A DNA stretch of 64,000 nt from Halichoerus grypus (GCF_964656455.1 NC_135717.1:141808308-141872307); one strand, 5' to 3'. Counted from the first letter of the stretch, positions 46,563 to 60,565 are shown. The notes: a model not told the origin generated them from the letters alone. Numbers and translations: made by a program.

Positions 46563-48260
46563 GATTTTACTTAGTAAATACATGTGCTGTTACTGTATCT
46601 GGTCTGTACAGAGAGAAAGCAATTTAGTTATTTTTTTAAAAGACTATTGATATATTGATAAATTGATATTGACATATATATAATTGAAAAGTTACGTCCG
46701 CTGAAATGTGTTTCCCTAGAGTCAAAACAAAATATAGTATTTTTGAGCCATAGAAGATGGTAAAGAACATCAAATCTAACCAACACTGGTAAATGAGCTC
46801 CAGAGAGATTACATCAACTGTTCAAATTTTCCTAGCCAGTGAGGAGCAGGGCTCTGACCCAAATCCAAGTGATAACAAATCCTGCACTTTTTATATTATG
46901 CTATGTTTTAATGCTAGGTTGTAAATTTAATGAACGAAAGGACAATGTTTGGTTTTCCACTATATACTCATTGCATGGCATATAAACAATGCTCTATAAA
47001 CATTAGTGAATAAAAGAGTGAGTAAAAGAACCATACTTCCTAGCAGATAGACTTCATTTTAAATACAGTTTACAATGGAAATTTAGTTCAACTATATTTC
47101 TTGATTGCTTACATTACACAAGATATTTGCTCTACTATGTTCTATGGAGATTTATGACAACAGGATAAAAACAATATGGCCCCTGCCCTGCAGGAACTTA
47201 CGGCCATCATAATTATCTGCAAAACAGAGTAGGATATGGTAAATGCAACGTACAAGACATATGAACAACGCATTATATGGAACATAGGAGGTTTTATAGA
47301 AGAGTTGGCATTTATGCCCGGTCTCTAAAAATAGGAGGGTTTTTTTAAATGGAGATAGAATTGGAAGACATTTTAGTTGAACCGAACAAAGCACGTAAAT
47401 GTGTGGAGTCAGGAAACAATGGCATGAATGTTATTACTGAAACAGTCCACTTTACTGGAACATGGAAGACATGAACGAAGTAATACAATGTTAAGACTAG
47501 AAAGAAACTGATAGGGAAGGGGAATGGCAGGCACTGTAGGAGACTTTGAGAGTCACTCTAAGGACGTTAGAATTTATTCAGAAGGCCTTGAGAGCTTTTT
47601 GAGCAAGAAGGTGCTATATGGTTCTTCTTGAAATAGTATATTAAAATTTATTAGAGAAAAATGATTACAGGTTAGAATCCATCAACTTGAACATCACCTA
47701 ATGATGCTGAAGAGAACAGATCCATTCTGAGGCTATAGATATAGGCCTTTACACCAAATTATAGCTTGATTCCTTGGTTAGATGGCACTCACCACCATGT
47801 TCTGTATTGTCCATAAGGGCAGACATGAAAAAAAATATTTCTTTTTTGAAGGCTTTTGACTTTGGCTGCAGAAGAATTTTTAGTTTACAAAGGAAAAATA
47901 TGCAGTGACCTATGTTTGAAATTCAGAGGACTCAAGATTTCTTAATGCCCCACATCTTTCCTAAAATGTCACTGTAAATGCTCCCACTAACTCTCCTTTT
48001 CTGTGAGTTCCTACTAATTGTAGTAGCTTGTCTTAGTTCCAAGTAGTATGCAAAGAACAACAGTGAAATAGTGGAGGAAAAGAGAAATTTTAGTGGGGAT
48101 AGGATATAAAGAAAATACAGGTATTATACCAAGGATAAGATATTCATTAGGGAAGGCTTTAGGCAATTATTGAGGAAACTTCTTCATTCCAAGAGGAGTT
48201 TTGAAATAATGATATGTTCATTCAGTCGAAATGTTTTGAAGAAAATGAACTAGGTGAGGA
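46563..48260. other. Intergenic sequence with old repeat fragments
   Basis: MIR-like antisense (46750-46910), L2 3' end (46915-47030; GCATGGCATATAAACAATGC) and a long copy of the old unassigned repeat (47080-47620; TTTTGAGCAAGAAGGTGCTAT, the usual GGCCTTGAGAGCTTTTTGAGC region). No gene. Confidence 0.5.
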
Positions 48261-49983
48261 GAGAAGAGTAGCTATAGAGATTTAAATGATGGTGCATAAA
48301 CTGAGTCATTTATATCAGTTCTGTTATAATTACTATTAACACCAATCTTTAAATTAGAGACGAAGCCTGGGAAAAAAGTAGAATATGTCCCCACTGAGCC
48401 TGTAGAAATTATATTATCAGTTTGGAGAAATCTTCCTCTCCTTACCCCAAGTCTTTATGTGGACAACACTCCTACTGTAGATTTTCAGCATCATAATGTG
48501 TTAGCACATAGTGATTGCCACTTGTATTCAGGCTAGTGGTTATAGAAGACAAAGGTTCATATGTGTGTAAGACATATTTTAAGCAAAGACATGAGATTTA
48601 TTTTTCATTTTCATATAGGAGGTATATAAATGTTATAGCTCTTAAGATATAAAATATCTGCATTTGACGTCAGTGGAACTTTCATATCAGTAGATGAGAT
48701 AAAATATTTAGAGAATAGGAGAGATGGTAAATGAGCAAGTTAACAGTTTTGCATTATATGCAGCTCATAATTGTAGCTCTGTGAAGAGCTCCCACTGAGT
48801 CAATGGGAAGTGTGGGTGGAGGTTAGTGCCAGGTTAATTGTTGCATTCAACATCATTCAGGAGAAAAAGTGGAGATAAAATCGCAGCATTTATATTTCTG
48901 CCCTTCAATTTTCCTTCATCTCTGTACTTGTTAGATTTTCTTCACTTGTTATTATTTACATCTCATGTCTGATTTTTTTCCCCCTCCCTTAACTCCTTGG
49001 GTTATTGAAGAAATACCTTCAATAAAGTTGACGTTCAAGACATTTTAAAAATAAAGAAAATGCCTTTCATCTATTCATTTTCAGTATAGAGTTGGAAATA
49101 CAGTTCCATGGAAAATATTACCAAGTAACCTTTTGAAAAATAGGTTTTGTGAAGAAAGAGGTATTTTACTAGATGTCTCCATGGCATTCTAAAAATTGTG
49201 GTATATCACCGATGCTAAGCCTGCAGGTGATTTTAATTATCATCTGACAGGTCATTTTTCTTTTTTAGTAGTTTTCTAGTCCTCTGGGATCCACCTACTC
49301 AATGACTATAGAAATTTCTTCCATGTTAGGAAAGAGCTTTTGACTTCAAATATGCAGCTTCAATAATTTGGCTTTCATATTCTCTGAGTCCTCATCTTTC
49401 CTATGTGATTTAGATTTGGGTTATACTACAATAATGTGTTAGAGATACTGCTACCTAATTATCATCAATTTCACGTTGACATTGTCTTTAAATTTGAAAC
49501 TTCAGATTACTATCAGCATTGTTTAACTCCTTTGCTAATTCAGAAAGTTAATATTTATGTAAATTAAAGAACATCTGCATTTTTCTTCTCATTTACTAAT
49601 GTATTCTTTTCTTCACGCTCCCACTCTTCAAATTTTGCACTTCTATGTTCGCTTTTACCTTTATCTTTTTTAATGATATTAATATTTCCTTTCCAAATGT
49701 TTATCTTTTGAGACATTCCATTGTTCAGTTTGGAAAGCATTTACACAAATCTTGAAGAAGTGAAGGTAACAAAAAGAAACATAAAGCAAACTTTTGTGAA
49801 CTATAAATTGTCATGCTTATTTAAAAAATTACTAAAAGAGGAATAGGGAACTTTTGCATCTTCACATTTCAACAGGAGCTCTGGAAAATAACATTCCATT
49901 GGGTTCCAAATTTTATTGGATAGTTTAGTGAAACACTCAAAATTTGTAGGCCTTTGTCATCACGTATATGTTTAAAACTGTCA

Positions 49984-50162
49984 GGGGCACCTGGGTGGTT
50001 CAGTAGGTTAAGCATCTGCCTTTGGCTCAGGTCATGATCCCAGGGTGGGGCTCCCTGTTCAGTGGGGAGTCTGCTTCTTCCTCTCTCTCTGCCCCTCTCC
50101 ACAACTCGTGCATGCACTCTCTCTCTCTTTCTCTCTCAAAAAAATAAATAAAATCTTTATTT
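49984..50162 (+). mobile_element. SINEC (sense), internally deleted
   Basis: Head GGGGCACCTGGGTGGTTCAG. The usual TCCTGGGATCGAGCCCCGCA is missing between CCCAGGG and TGGGGCTCCC. A 12-bp duplication (TTAAAACTGTCA at 49972-49983; AAAAAACTGCCA at 50163-50174) is diverged. Confidence 0.93.
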
Positions 50163-50805
50163 AAAAAACTGCCACTACCTTGCTTACCTCACAATTTATG
50201 TTTTATGTCAGAAAATGCCTATTTTGATAAAAAATAATCACTGAAAGTTGTCTTAATTTTTACAAAACTGAGTGTATTCTGTGGTAGAGAAGCTGATATA
50301 ATTGTTCATAGGCTTATCAGTGATTTTGATTTTTCTTTTATCTATGTGGAAACCATGAGTCATACATTTATTTTCCTGGATTTCCAAACTTCAAGTTCAT
50401 TATAAAATGTAAACTAATTAAATATGTTAGGATGTCTTTCTACAATTTGGCAATATCCTTATCCGAGGAGATCTGCTCAGATGGGCATTACTTTATTGCA
50501 TTGAGGGAATATCAATGTGTTTCCTTCAGAATGAGACATAGGTTGAGCTTCCTCATCTTATTGGCCTGGGTTCTCTACTTCCTAAGGATTCCTTTAATCT
50601 TATTCTGGTATTATTAATGACTTACAAGTTTTTATTTGGACAGAAAAGCATTTGGGCATCAAACTGTCTAATTCTATTTGTATTATTGGAACATTTAGAA
50701 ATTAAAATCCAGGAATTCTCACTAAGAAAATTTTAAATGTGGAAACATAAAAATAGAATACAGACAACTGCAATTGATTTCCTAGCTTGATAACAGATGG
50801 ACTTT

Positions 50806-51004
50806 ATTTTTAAAGATTTTAATTATTTGACAGAGAGAGAGAGAACACAAGCAGGGGGAGTGGCAGGCAGAGGGAGAGGGAGACGCAGACTTCCCAGTGA
50901 GCAGGGAGCCCAATGTGGGGCTTGTGGGGCTTGATCCCAGGACCCTGGGATCATGATCTGAGCCAAAGGCAAACGCTTAACCTACTGAGCCACTCAGGAG
51001 CCCC
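50806..51004 (-). mobile_element. SINEC (antisense)
   Basis: TAAAGATTTTAATTATTTGAC start and CCTACTGAGCCACTCAGGAGC end. The GGGGCTTGTGGGGCTTGATCC part carries an internal duplication of GGGGCTT. A short duplication AGATGGAC lies at 50795-50802 and 51006-51013. Confidence 0.93.
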
Positions 51005-51395
51005 AAGATGGACATTTTTAAGAGCTAAACACATTATTTCCATTATCTAGCAATAAAAGAAAGTATCTTGATGACAAGCAAATGTATTTACCAAATTCAA
51101 AAGAGATTCTTTAATCCTCTTCTTTTCCCTGAATTTTATCCACTAGAGTTCTAAGCTGTAAATATCAAGACATAATTCTATGTGTCTTAAATTTTTCTAT
51201 GGTTTTAGGCAAAAGACCTAGTTCCATTGATTAATATTTGGTATGTTTCTAAGAGCTAAGGCACTACTGAGAAATATGGTTGCTCCCTACTTGTTTGAAG
51301 AGCATACGCTGAGCATGTTTGGGTTATGTTTTATTTTGTTTGGTCCACATACCTAACACTTAGCACTTAATGCATTATGAATAGATGGAAAGAAG

Positions 51396-51396
51396 G

Positions 51397-51433
<37 letters not shown>

Positions 51434-51434
51434 G
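51396..51434. repeat. (GA)n microsatellite
   Basis: GAGAGAGAGAGAGAGAGAGA with one AA interruption. Confidence 0.95.
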
Positions 51435-51913
51435 AAAGGAACAAATGAATGAATAAATGGAGAGTGATTAAGGCTTGCCTGAAAAGGCAATACTAATAAA
51501 AATACATTTCAAAGTACTTATTTTATATTTTACATTTCATATACTAACTGCAACACAGCAGGCAAACTAATGGTACCTAAACAACATCTGAGCTCAAATG
51601 AATAGTAAGTTATCTGTAGCTGGCGTATCCAAGCACCCTATGAGGGAGGGCTGGTTTCTACTCACATCGCATTTGCTTCACAGGCTGGCTGTGATTTTGC
51701 AAATGACAGAGAGCTTGCTTCTTCTCAGGGTTGAGTTCTAAAGTCAGCTAGTGAGGCAAAACTTGTCCTTGAATTCCCTTATATCATCTATACAACTTGA
51801 TTTGGGGTCTATACTCTTATACAGTAGTTCTTAAATGCATTAAAATTTGAGGAGTACTATGCTAAACTTGGAACAAAAGTTGAAACCTTGGGTTGTGAGT
51901 GACTCAGTGCACG

Positions 51914-51933
51914 GTGATGGTGATGGTGATGGT
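51914..51933. repeat. (GGTGAT)n repeat
   Basis: Three to four GGTGAT units. Just downstream lies the MIR. Confidence 0.85.
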
Positions 51934-51939
51934 GTGGCC

Positions 51940-52175
51940 TGGAGTTTAAGAGTCCCTGCTTTGAAATCAGCTCACAGACTTTGAATCCTAGAGCCATCGC
52001 TTAGTGCCTGTGTGACCTTGGCTAAATGACAATATCTTTTGCTCTGTTTCCACATCTGTAAAATTTGGATTATAATTATACCTACGGAATAGGTTGTTGT
52101 GAAGATCAAAGGAGATAATCTGTGTCAACTGTTTGCAACAGTGTCTGGCATGCAGTAAGAGTGTGCACTATTCCT
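51940..52175 (+). repeat. MIR (sense)
   Basis: GTGCCTGTGTGACCTTGGCTA, TTCCACATCTGTAAAATTTGG, GGTTGTTGTGAAGATCAAAGG and GTGTCTGGCATGCAGTAAGAG follow the MIR consensus well. Confidence 0.85.
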
Positions 52176-53689
52176 CCTGACTTGATAACTATAAAACTTC
52201 TAATAGAGAACAAATAATGGATGAGAATTATAAAATGTTTCTGTTTGGCTGAAGGATTTACTCCATTCTGTTTTAATAAATCAGCCTCTGCAAACCTAAC
52301 GAATATAAATAAATCGTTTCCTGGGAGGAGGTAACAAAATAAAATGTCACCCGGCACACAGTAGGGAACGCTTACTGGATCTTAATCTAAATCTTGAGCG
52401 AGCAGATGACGTGTATAGTGTTCTTGGAAAAAATATGGAGCGGACCTTGACTGCCTGCATCTCTCTTTCAAGTCTGTCAGTACCTTTAGAGGTCCCTCTG
52501 AACAGGAATCAGGCTCATGCCCTTAGGCATTAAATGCCACTAAATAAGGGTTAGGTTCTAAATCCACCTTAGAAGCACCTATAATGTAACTAAGATCTGC
52601 CAGTTCACTCCTTCTACATAAAAGCTTTTCAACTTCTTGGCCAGAAAGCCTCCCACCTTATTATATCTCACCAAGTTTCAACAGCATATCCAACCCCAGC
52701 TAGAATCCCCAAAGGAATGGTTTCTTTAGGTGCTCTGTCTTAAAGCCCCGGGGCCCATTATCCACCCTGTGCGGGCACCCGCACACACCCACCTTCTGTA
52801 ACTCTAGTTACTTAAACTTCTACCCCTCTGTCACCATTACCTCCATCAAGCTTTTGCCTGGGAGAGCAATCAGATATGGAGGATCCCTTGCCTCTGCCAG
52901 TATAAGGGAAGACTGTTCTCCTTTCCTGCTGGAAAGTGGTGACAGCTGTGTTTCCAGCATACCCAGTCTGAATATCTCATTCATTGAAGCAACATTTATT
53001 CAATATTGTAGCGTACCAGAGATTGCATAGTGCACTTAGGAGACTAATAGGTGGATGAGACATACTGATCTCATGACACCTGTGAGCTGGGAGGGAGGAA
53101 TGAAAATTATATTAATGACAATTTGCTGTAATCTGTGCCACTGAGGCGACTCCATAGCTCTCTTTCCTTTGTAGGCTGGCAAGACCAGCGTGCATCCTGT
53201 ATGACTATGCAATACTTGTCAGAATTCGGTGCTATTTGTATTTGAGCAGCAAACATAGTCATTTGAAAAAATAATCATTTTCCGCCATTCTACTTTTCAT
53301 CTGGGTAAGAGAGAAGGTTCAAAAGAGTCTGACATTTTTTGTTCATTTTTCTCATTCTACCAGTTGTTGTATGATTTCGTTCGAGGTTGAATTTCATCTT
53401 TTTTTTTAATTGCAAAAGGAGGAAAACACTGTTTCATAAACACTGTACCTCTGTGCCATATTTAAGTAGAAATTATTATGTGTTCATCATCTTTCTCATG
53501 TGAACATGAACCAAGTTCCTAGGACATGAAACTGTGTTGGCTGAGATGCATTACAATTACTTATTAATATTTATTTGGACGTGTTATAATGTCACAACAA
53601 TGTCACTTTTTTTCTGATGCTTTTTATTGCTTATAATGTAAAATAAGTTTCAATAATAATTGATAATAATGATAACTACAGTGATTGAG

Positions 53690-53820
53690 AGCTTATTTTA
53701 TTCCAGGGACACACAAAATATTGACTAACATCATTTTATTTAATATTTCCTGTATCTCTCTGAAGTAGATTCTATTCTCTATTTAGGGTAAGAAAGTCAA
53801 GGAATATAACCACTCCCCTT
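53690..53820 (-). repeat. MIR-like fragment (antisense)
   Basis: GAGAGCTTATTTTATTCCAGG and CTCTGAAGTAGATTCTATTCT, then GGGTAAGAAAGTCAAGGAA. Diverged. Confidence 0.5.
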
Positions 53821-54780
53821 CATGAGCTTGATTTCAAAGGCCACCTTTCTTTCTCTCTGTCCTACTCCCGCCTCTGAAAAGACTACATTTAAAGACCTAC
53901 CCTGGACCATATCAGCTTTTCATCCACTGCTCAAAAGCGAATTCCCCCATCACCTCCCCAGTTTTCCTCGCTGATGGTTCTCGTATTACTATTCAAGGAT
54001 GACAGTTGTTTAAATGCCAGCAGGTTAGCTGGCCAAGAGGAATTGTACTGATATGAACACGACTTGGAATAAGACTGTAACGTGGACAAAGCAGATAGAA
54101 ACGCTATAATTATATAAGACAATGAGGATCAATGCTGAGATTGATTTGTAGCTACAACGTCTTTCTCGTAAAAAGAAGAACACGCTCAAAATGTTTTCTT
54201 TTAGCTTTTCTTATATATGTATGTAAGTGGCCCTCAGAACCGAGTAGCGGTTTGAATGCACCACGTACATGGAAAGGAATGTTGTTTGTTTTTCATTTAA
54301 ATCTCTTTTCTGTATCCATATAAACTGTGTCCATCTCAAGCTTCCCTTGGAAAACCCTGAAAAAGCATTCTCAAAGCACAGCACCAGAGCCTTAAAAACA
54401 ATTTGCATTTTACATTTGGCTATTTCAGTTACTGTGAATGGCTCCTTTTAGTTTTTGCTCTGTTTTTATGCTTTGTTCTATCATCCAAATGCCTTTGAAA
54501 AGTTTGGAAGTTTAAGAAACAGCAAAGGACCATATGCTTTAATCTCCTTAGTGAGCTCCTTTTATCTTAATAATATTTCTTGCCTGGTTTCAAAGTAACT
54601 TTTGACATATTCATGTTCTCTAACATGATAGCTTTAAGGCAATGTAAACCAGAGACATATATGTAATGTCTCCAAGATGTTTTCTGCAACCACTTCTTTG
54701 CCTGAGTCCCTGGGCCCTTTATCTCCCCTACTTTATTTTTTAATATTCTTTTAAAAAATTGTACTCTGTAACTTCATTAT

Positions 54781-55096
54781 TGCTATGGACTGAATGTGTC
54801 TCCCCAAAATTCACCTGTTTAAATCCTAACCCCCAATGTGATGGCATTTGGATGTGCAGCCTTTGGGAGGTGATCAGGTCTTGAGGGTGGGGTTCTCATG
54901 AATGAGATTGGTGCCCTTATAAAAGAGACCCCAGAGAACTCCTTTGCCCCTTATGAGGCCATAGGCAGAAGAACCAGGAAGCAGGCCTTCATGTAATCTG
55001 CTGGTGCCTTGATCTTGAACTTCCCAGATTCCAGAAGAGTGTGAAATATATTTTGTCTATAGGATTCTGTTATAGCAGCCTAAATGGACTAAGACA
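54781..55096 (+). mobile_element. MaLR-type solo LTR (sense)
   Basis: Starts TGCTATGGACTGAATG and ends AATGGACTAAGACA (TG...CA). It contains AAATCCTAACCCCCAATGTG, CCCTTATAAAAGAGACCCCAG (TATA box region) and CCTTGATCTTGAACTTCCCAG. A 5-bp duplication is ATTAT/ATTGT (54776-54780 and 55097-55101), one base changed. Non-coding fossil LTR, no internal retroviral sequence. Confidence 0.75.
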
Positions 55097-55199
55097 ATTG
55101 TGAAACTTTCCATTTATCAACATATTAAAATTTTAAAGAAAACTTTATAACTTGCATCCAAAGTTATTATCTTTCCTCTAAACACCAAACATTGAAATT

Positions 55200-55860
55200 T
55201 ATCGTTCCATCCTTTATATTTTTTGTAACAACTTTGTGGCGTTATAATGCACATGTCATAAAATTCATCCATTTAAAGTGTACAATTAAATATATTCACA
55301 CATTTGTACAGCCATCACCTCTATAAAATTTTAGAATATTTTCATCACCCCAAAAGAAAACACCACATCCAGTAGCAGTCACTCCCTATTCCCACTTCCC
55401 TCCAAGCCCCTAGCAACTACCAATCATTCCTCTCTCTAGATTTATCTATTCTGGAAATTTAGTGTAAAGGAAAGCATAAAATATGTGACCTTTAGTGTCT
55501 GGTTTTGTACACTCCATGATGTGTCAAGATTTATCCTTGTTGCAGCATGTATCAATACTTCATTCCCTTTTGTGGACAAATAATATTCCCTTATATAGAT
55601 ACACCATATTTTTTATCCTTTCTTCAGTTGACGGATATTTGTGTTGTTTCCACTTTTTTGCTATTATAAATAATGTTGCCATGAACATTTATGTATGACT
55701 GTTTGTGTAAACAGATTTTCATTTCTCTTGGACATAGATCTAGGAGTGGAATTGCTGGATCTTATTGTAACTCTATGTTTAAGAATTTTAGGAACTGCCA
55801 AGCTGTTTTCCAAAACGGCTGCACCACTCCACAATTCCACCAACAAAGTTGTTTGTTTAG
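55200..55860 (-). repeat. Ancient L1M ORF2 3' end (antisense)
   Basis: Reverse-complement order of L1M: TAAAGTGTACAATTAAATAT, TCATCACCCCAAAAGAAAAC, CAACTACCAATCATTCCTC, GTTGCAGCATGTATCAATAC, GAGTGGAATTGCTGGATCTT and TTTTCCAAAACGGCTGCACC. A minus-strand frame at 55664-55846 still shows the ORF2 C-terminus (LVELWSGAAVLENSLAVPKI). Many frame breaks. Confidence 0.9.
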
Positions 55861-56879
55861 TGACTTACTTAAACTAATTCAACCTGTGTTCTTCGTTGTG
55901 TGCAGCCAATGAAGATTCTTCTCGATTAACTTAGTGATCAGCTAATGATCAGACCGATATTTCCTTCAACCAGTGAGTAATCCAGTCTTTACTGATGGGC
56001 TCTGTATGTTAGGCTATGCCTACAATGCCCCAATCACACAGTTAAAACTCTGCCTTAGTCTTTACTTCTTTCTTGGGCAGAGCATCAATATCAGCCAAAG
56101 GTGAGAGATCAGAGCCTTCTCAAGTCTTTCCTGGGCATACGTGCAGCCTTGCATCTGAGCGTGTCCTTCTGGATTTCCAGGAATATGTTGGACCTTTTTA
56201 AATCCCCCAGTGGACATCTCATTACCCCATTTCCCTTATTAAAATTTTTGGTCAACTTCTTAGCTACAGCTGGTATTGCTGGTTACCACTAACCATTTTC
56301 CATAAATACCCTGGATATAGGACACACAGAGAAGAAATTCTGGGATGGGTCAATTAAAGGCAAACCCTGCAAAGGGAGCTGTATCTAGTTGCCGCTAGAA
56401 ACGTCAAAGAGCAACATCTTCCTTGAAGAGGGGCTTTAGGAAGCTCCGAACCCACTCTGCTCCCTCTAGCGGCTCATAGATGCTGGTTGTGAGCCTGTGG
56501 GTTTTCAGTGCTACTAGGGAGCTGGAAACAGGGTGCTGGGAGTAAGGCAAGTTAAAATGCCACAGAGCTCACTGTTCTTGTTGTGATTCAGCCATTTTTC
56601 TCGAATAAAAGCTTCATAATTGTTCTAAGCCTTTGATTAATTTCCAGAGTTTTAAAAAAGTTGATTTTGACAATTATTTCCAGTGTTCTCATTGTTTTTA
56701 TGGGGCACAGATTTTCAGAGATCCTTATTCTGCCATTCAGGAAGTGCCACTATGGTCATCCCTTCGTGTATGTCCCAGTGGTATCTTTAAGTCAACATCT
56801 CCAAATGAACTCATGGTATTCAACATCATCTTCCCTCTTTAATAATCTTTTGTAGTCTGTCTCAAGGAGTAGCTCCAAT

Positions 56880-57855
56880 ACCCATCAAACTGCACTAGCA
56901 GAAATCTAGAGGCTGATCTTTACACCTGTTTCTCTTTCTCTCTTTTATCTCCCAGCCCATATTCCACCTATCATCAAGTCCAGTGCATATTATTTCCTAA
57001 ATGGTACTCAAATCTATCCCTTTTTTAGAATCTCCAAGGAAAGCATCATTGGCTCAGGTTCTCAGAAATGGACTCCCAGATAGTATAATAACGCTTTAAC
57101 AAATGTACCTGAATCTGGGTCAGTTCCATCTCATCATCTATCCAAATATCAGACTGCATAGCACCTTTTAAGTGCAAAAATGGTTATGGCATTTTGGTTA
57201 AGATGCAATGCTTTCCTACTCTCTTAAGATAAAGGCAAACATTCTTACTATGATCTCCAAAGTTCCTTCATGGTCCACACTAACTTTCACCAGAATGTAG
57301 TAGCATATATTCTTCCCTCTACCTGGGAAATTTCCCCTCTTCTCTTGTTCTAATGAACTTTTATTTACTCTTTTCTTAAAAAAAGATTTTATTTATTTAT
57401 TTGAGAGAGAGTCCGCGAGCAAGAGAGCAGAAGCAGAAGGAGCAGCAGAGGGAGAGGGAGAAGCAGGCTCCTGGCCAAGCAGAGAGCCCGACACGGGGCT
57501 TAATCCCAGGACCCCGGGATCATGACCTGAGCCAAAGGCTCAATAGACTGAGCCACCCAGGCGCCCTTTATTTACATTTTTATATCTGATCTCAAGTGTG
57601 ACTCTCGGAGATTTTTCCAATTCTCTGACTATATCACATACCATTATGTACTTGTCCTTCCTATCAATTATTACAGGAGCAATTTCACATTTGTTTATGT
57701 GATTATTTAATTATTATCAGTCTTTTCTGTTGGATTATAGACTCCACAAAGACAGAGACCCTTTTTAATATTGCTTATAATTGTATCCCCAGAGTTTTCG
57801 CACAATACCTGATGTAAATTTTGTGATCAGTAAGCATTTGTCAAATAAATGAACC
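56880..57855 (+). repeat. L2 3' region (sense), split by a SINEC
   Basis: Left: GGTCCACACTAACTTTCACC and CTCTACCTGGGAAATTTCCC. Right: TTCTCTGACTATATCACATACC, GATTATAGACTCCACAAAGAC and TCAGTAAGCATTTGTCAAAT. This is L2 order on both sides of the SINEC at 57377-57566. Confidence 0.7.
57377..57566 (-). mobile_element. SINEC (antisense)
   Basis: AAAAAAGATTTTATTTATTTA start and AGACTGAGCCACCCAGGCGCC end. Duplication TTTATTTAC on both sides (57361-57369 and 57567-57575). A few bases (part of GCAGTCGCTTAACC) are missing near the head. Confidence 0.93.
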
Positions 57856-59429
57856 TTGATTAATCTATGCTGAGGCTATACTGGAATAGGCAAAATTAAT
57901 TCCTGCTCTTCAGCCAAGATGTTAAACAACGTAACTATCAAGCAGTCAACAGGATTGGTCTGTCTGTTTCATCTTTGTTGTTTTACTCTTCACTGAATTA
58001 TCAGTTGCTTTAAAAAACAACAACAACAAACTATGGACATCAGGCTAAAGTAAATATGTATAGAATTTATATGCTCAATTTGGAGTTAATCAGTATACCC
58101 AGATTTTGACAATTATTTTGACAATTAAGTTCCTAATAGCACATTGTATGATTTTCTATATTTACGTATCAATATAGAATACCAATAGCTAATAACTATA
58201 TTAACAGATATTCTCCAATCTAGTGTCGTGGAATTGGTAAGTTAAATTGCTTTATTACCTTGACTTGTTTGAGGACTATCTGTTTTAAAAACTTATTTTC
58301 TAGGTAAAGGTGAGATAATCCTATGGGTTGTTTCTGTTATATCAGGGAAAGCCATGGAAACCATTGATTTGTGGTTAACTATATTCACGAGAGTATGTGT
58401 TCTGAAGGGAATATCATAGTCTTCTAAAAGATTACATTACTTCCTTACATTTGAATAGGTTGAAAAAGTATTTCCTGAGGATGGACTCAGGGTCTGTCCC
58501 TTCGCTTCTAGCATCAGAGGCCCAGGGTATCAATGATTCTTTATTCCAAAATGACCTGAGAGCAGCCCTTGAGAAATACCTGGTGTCTCTTCCAGAAAGT
58601 TTGCCAGTGTGGCTTCATTTGGCTTAGAGTCATCATTTTAAAACTAAGCATGTTGTCATTGATTTAAAATGCTTCAGATGACAGCTTTGGATTTTTTTTT
58701 GCTTAACTTTTTAAAGCATTCAAACTTTAGCAATCTCTAGAATGAACTGTGTCTCACTTTTGAATTTATTCCTGGCAAAAAAAAAAAAAAAATTGCCCTT
58801 GCATTATAAGCTGCACATTTGTTACCTGAAAATAGTTATTTCTTTGGGAAATATGTTTATGGATTACAGTATTTTTTTCTTTTAAATGTAGGAAAACTTG
58901 TTTTCCTTCTTATTATGCTGATTTTTTTTCCTCCAAGGTACAAATGAACTGCCATTCCATTGTACTCTCTCTAATTTCCCAGACGTTGTGCTAAATCTCT
59001 TACTGCTTTTGGGTAGTTTCCAAAATACAAGGCTTGAATTAAACATGTCCCCAGTAGCTTTTACCCTTTAACTGTATTCTTTTCTCATTTTTGTACTGCG
59101 ATGACATAGAACCTCTGAATGACTTTATTATATTTCAGAGCATGACTGTTATTTCCTGCTCTTTTTGTCTTTTCTACTTGAAATAGAGTTTCTTATTTCT
59201 CTAGTATTTTTAGGATCAAAGCCCATTAGTACAAATACAAAAGCTGCAAAAATTTTCAAGTAAATACTTCAGTACTGTAAATTACTACAAGAGAATAACA
59301 ATATTTGGAACTTTTTCTTCATCTTATTCTGCTTTGTTAGATACATCTGATGAAATAATTTCTATACCTAAATGTGTAAGATATGACCATCAAATACAAT
59401 AACTTTTCAAGTGTTTCCTCACAAATCTT

Positions 59430-60565
59430 TAAATAAAATTTTTCCTTTAGAATAGTTTTAGATTTACAGAAAAAATATAAAAATAGAACAGAGAGTTCTA
59501 TTTACCCCAAACCTAGTGTCCCCTATTATCATCTTATATTAGTATGATACATTGTTACAACTGATGTGACAACAATATTGATACATTGTCATTAACTGAA
59601 TTCTATAGATTAATCAGATTTCCTTAGTTTTTACCTATGTCCTTTTTTGTTCCAGAATTCCATCCAGAAATGACATTTTATTCAGTAGTTTATGTCTTCT
59701 TAGCCTCCTGGTGGCTGTGACAATTTCTCAAATTTTCCCTTGTTTTTGATGACCTCAAGAATTTTGAGGAGTACTGGTCAGATACTTTTGGAATGCCCCT
59801 CAGTTGGGATTTTTCTGGTGTTTTTCTCATGCTTACACCTGGGTTATATATTTTGTAGAGGAAGACCACCGAGGCAAAGTACCATTCTCATCCCATCGTA
59901 TCAAGGGTGCATACTATCCATCTGACTTAATCACTGTCGATGTTGACCTTGATCACCTGGCTTCAGTAGTGTTTGTCAGGTTTCTCTCCTACAAAGTTAC
60001 TCTTTTTTCCCTTTTTCTGTTCCCACACTCTTTGAAGGAAGTCACTAGCCCAGCCGCACTTACGGAATGGACAGTTACATTACACTTCCTTGAGGGCAGA
60101 GTATCTACATAAATTATTCAAAATTCTTCTGTACTGGAGATTTTTCTATTTTTCTCTATTATTTATTTATTCAGTCAGCTATTTATATCAGTATGAACTC
60201 GTGGAGATTTATTTTAGACCTTGAGTTATAACCCAATACCATTTTTTATTCGTTTATTTATTTATTTATTTACTCAAACGTTTCAGCTTTCATCACTGGG
60301 AGTACCTTTACTTGTATGTCCATTGACATAGCCCTGTTACTGTTTATTTTGCTTTGTTTAATCACTTCTTTTTTTTGGCACTGCAAGATGCTCCAAGCTC
60401 ACCCTGTATATTTCCTGCCCCAGCCATAGAATCAACCATTTTTCCAAGGAGCCCTGCTTCTTTTTACTGGAGAATGCTTTGGAAACCAAGACCGAGGCAC
60501 TAGGTGTTCTGCCATATTTTTCAACCTGAAACGGACGAGACTAATATTTTTTGGTATTCCAGTAT
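59430..60565. repeat. Ancient L1M 3'-end-type repeat
   Basis: Contains TAGTTTTAGATTTACAGAAAA, GGCTGTGACAATTTCTCAAAT, TGAGGAGTACTGGTCAGATAC, TTGATCACCTGGCTTCAGTAG and CAAGGAGCCCTGCTTCTTTTT. This is a well-known L1M 3' UTR block that I recall from other mammals; orientation not assigned. The 59804-60112 frame is chance. Confidence 0.6.

Noticed and set aside
54781..55096. Endogenous retrovirus with coding capacity
   Set aside because: Only a solo LTR is present here and at 23.8 kb. No gag, pol or env-like frame was found nearby.
59804..60112. Plus-strand 102-codon frame
   Set aside because: It lies wholly inside an ancient L1M-type repeat and has no independent support.
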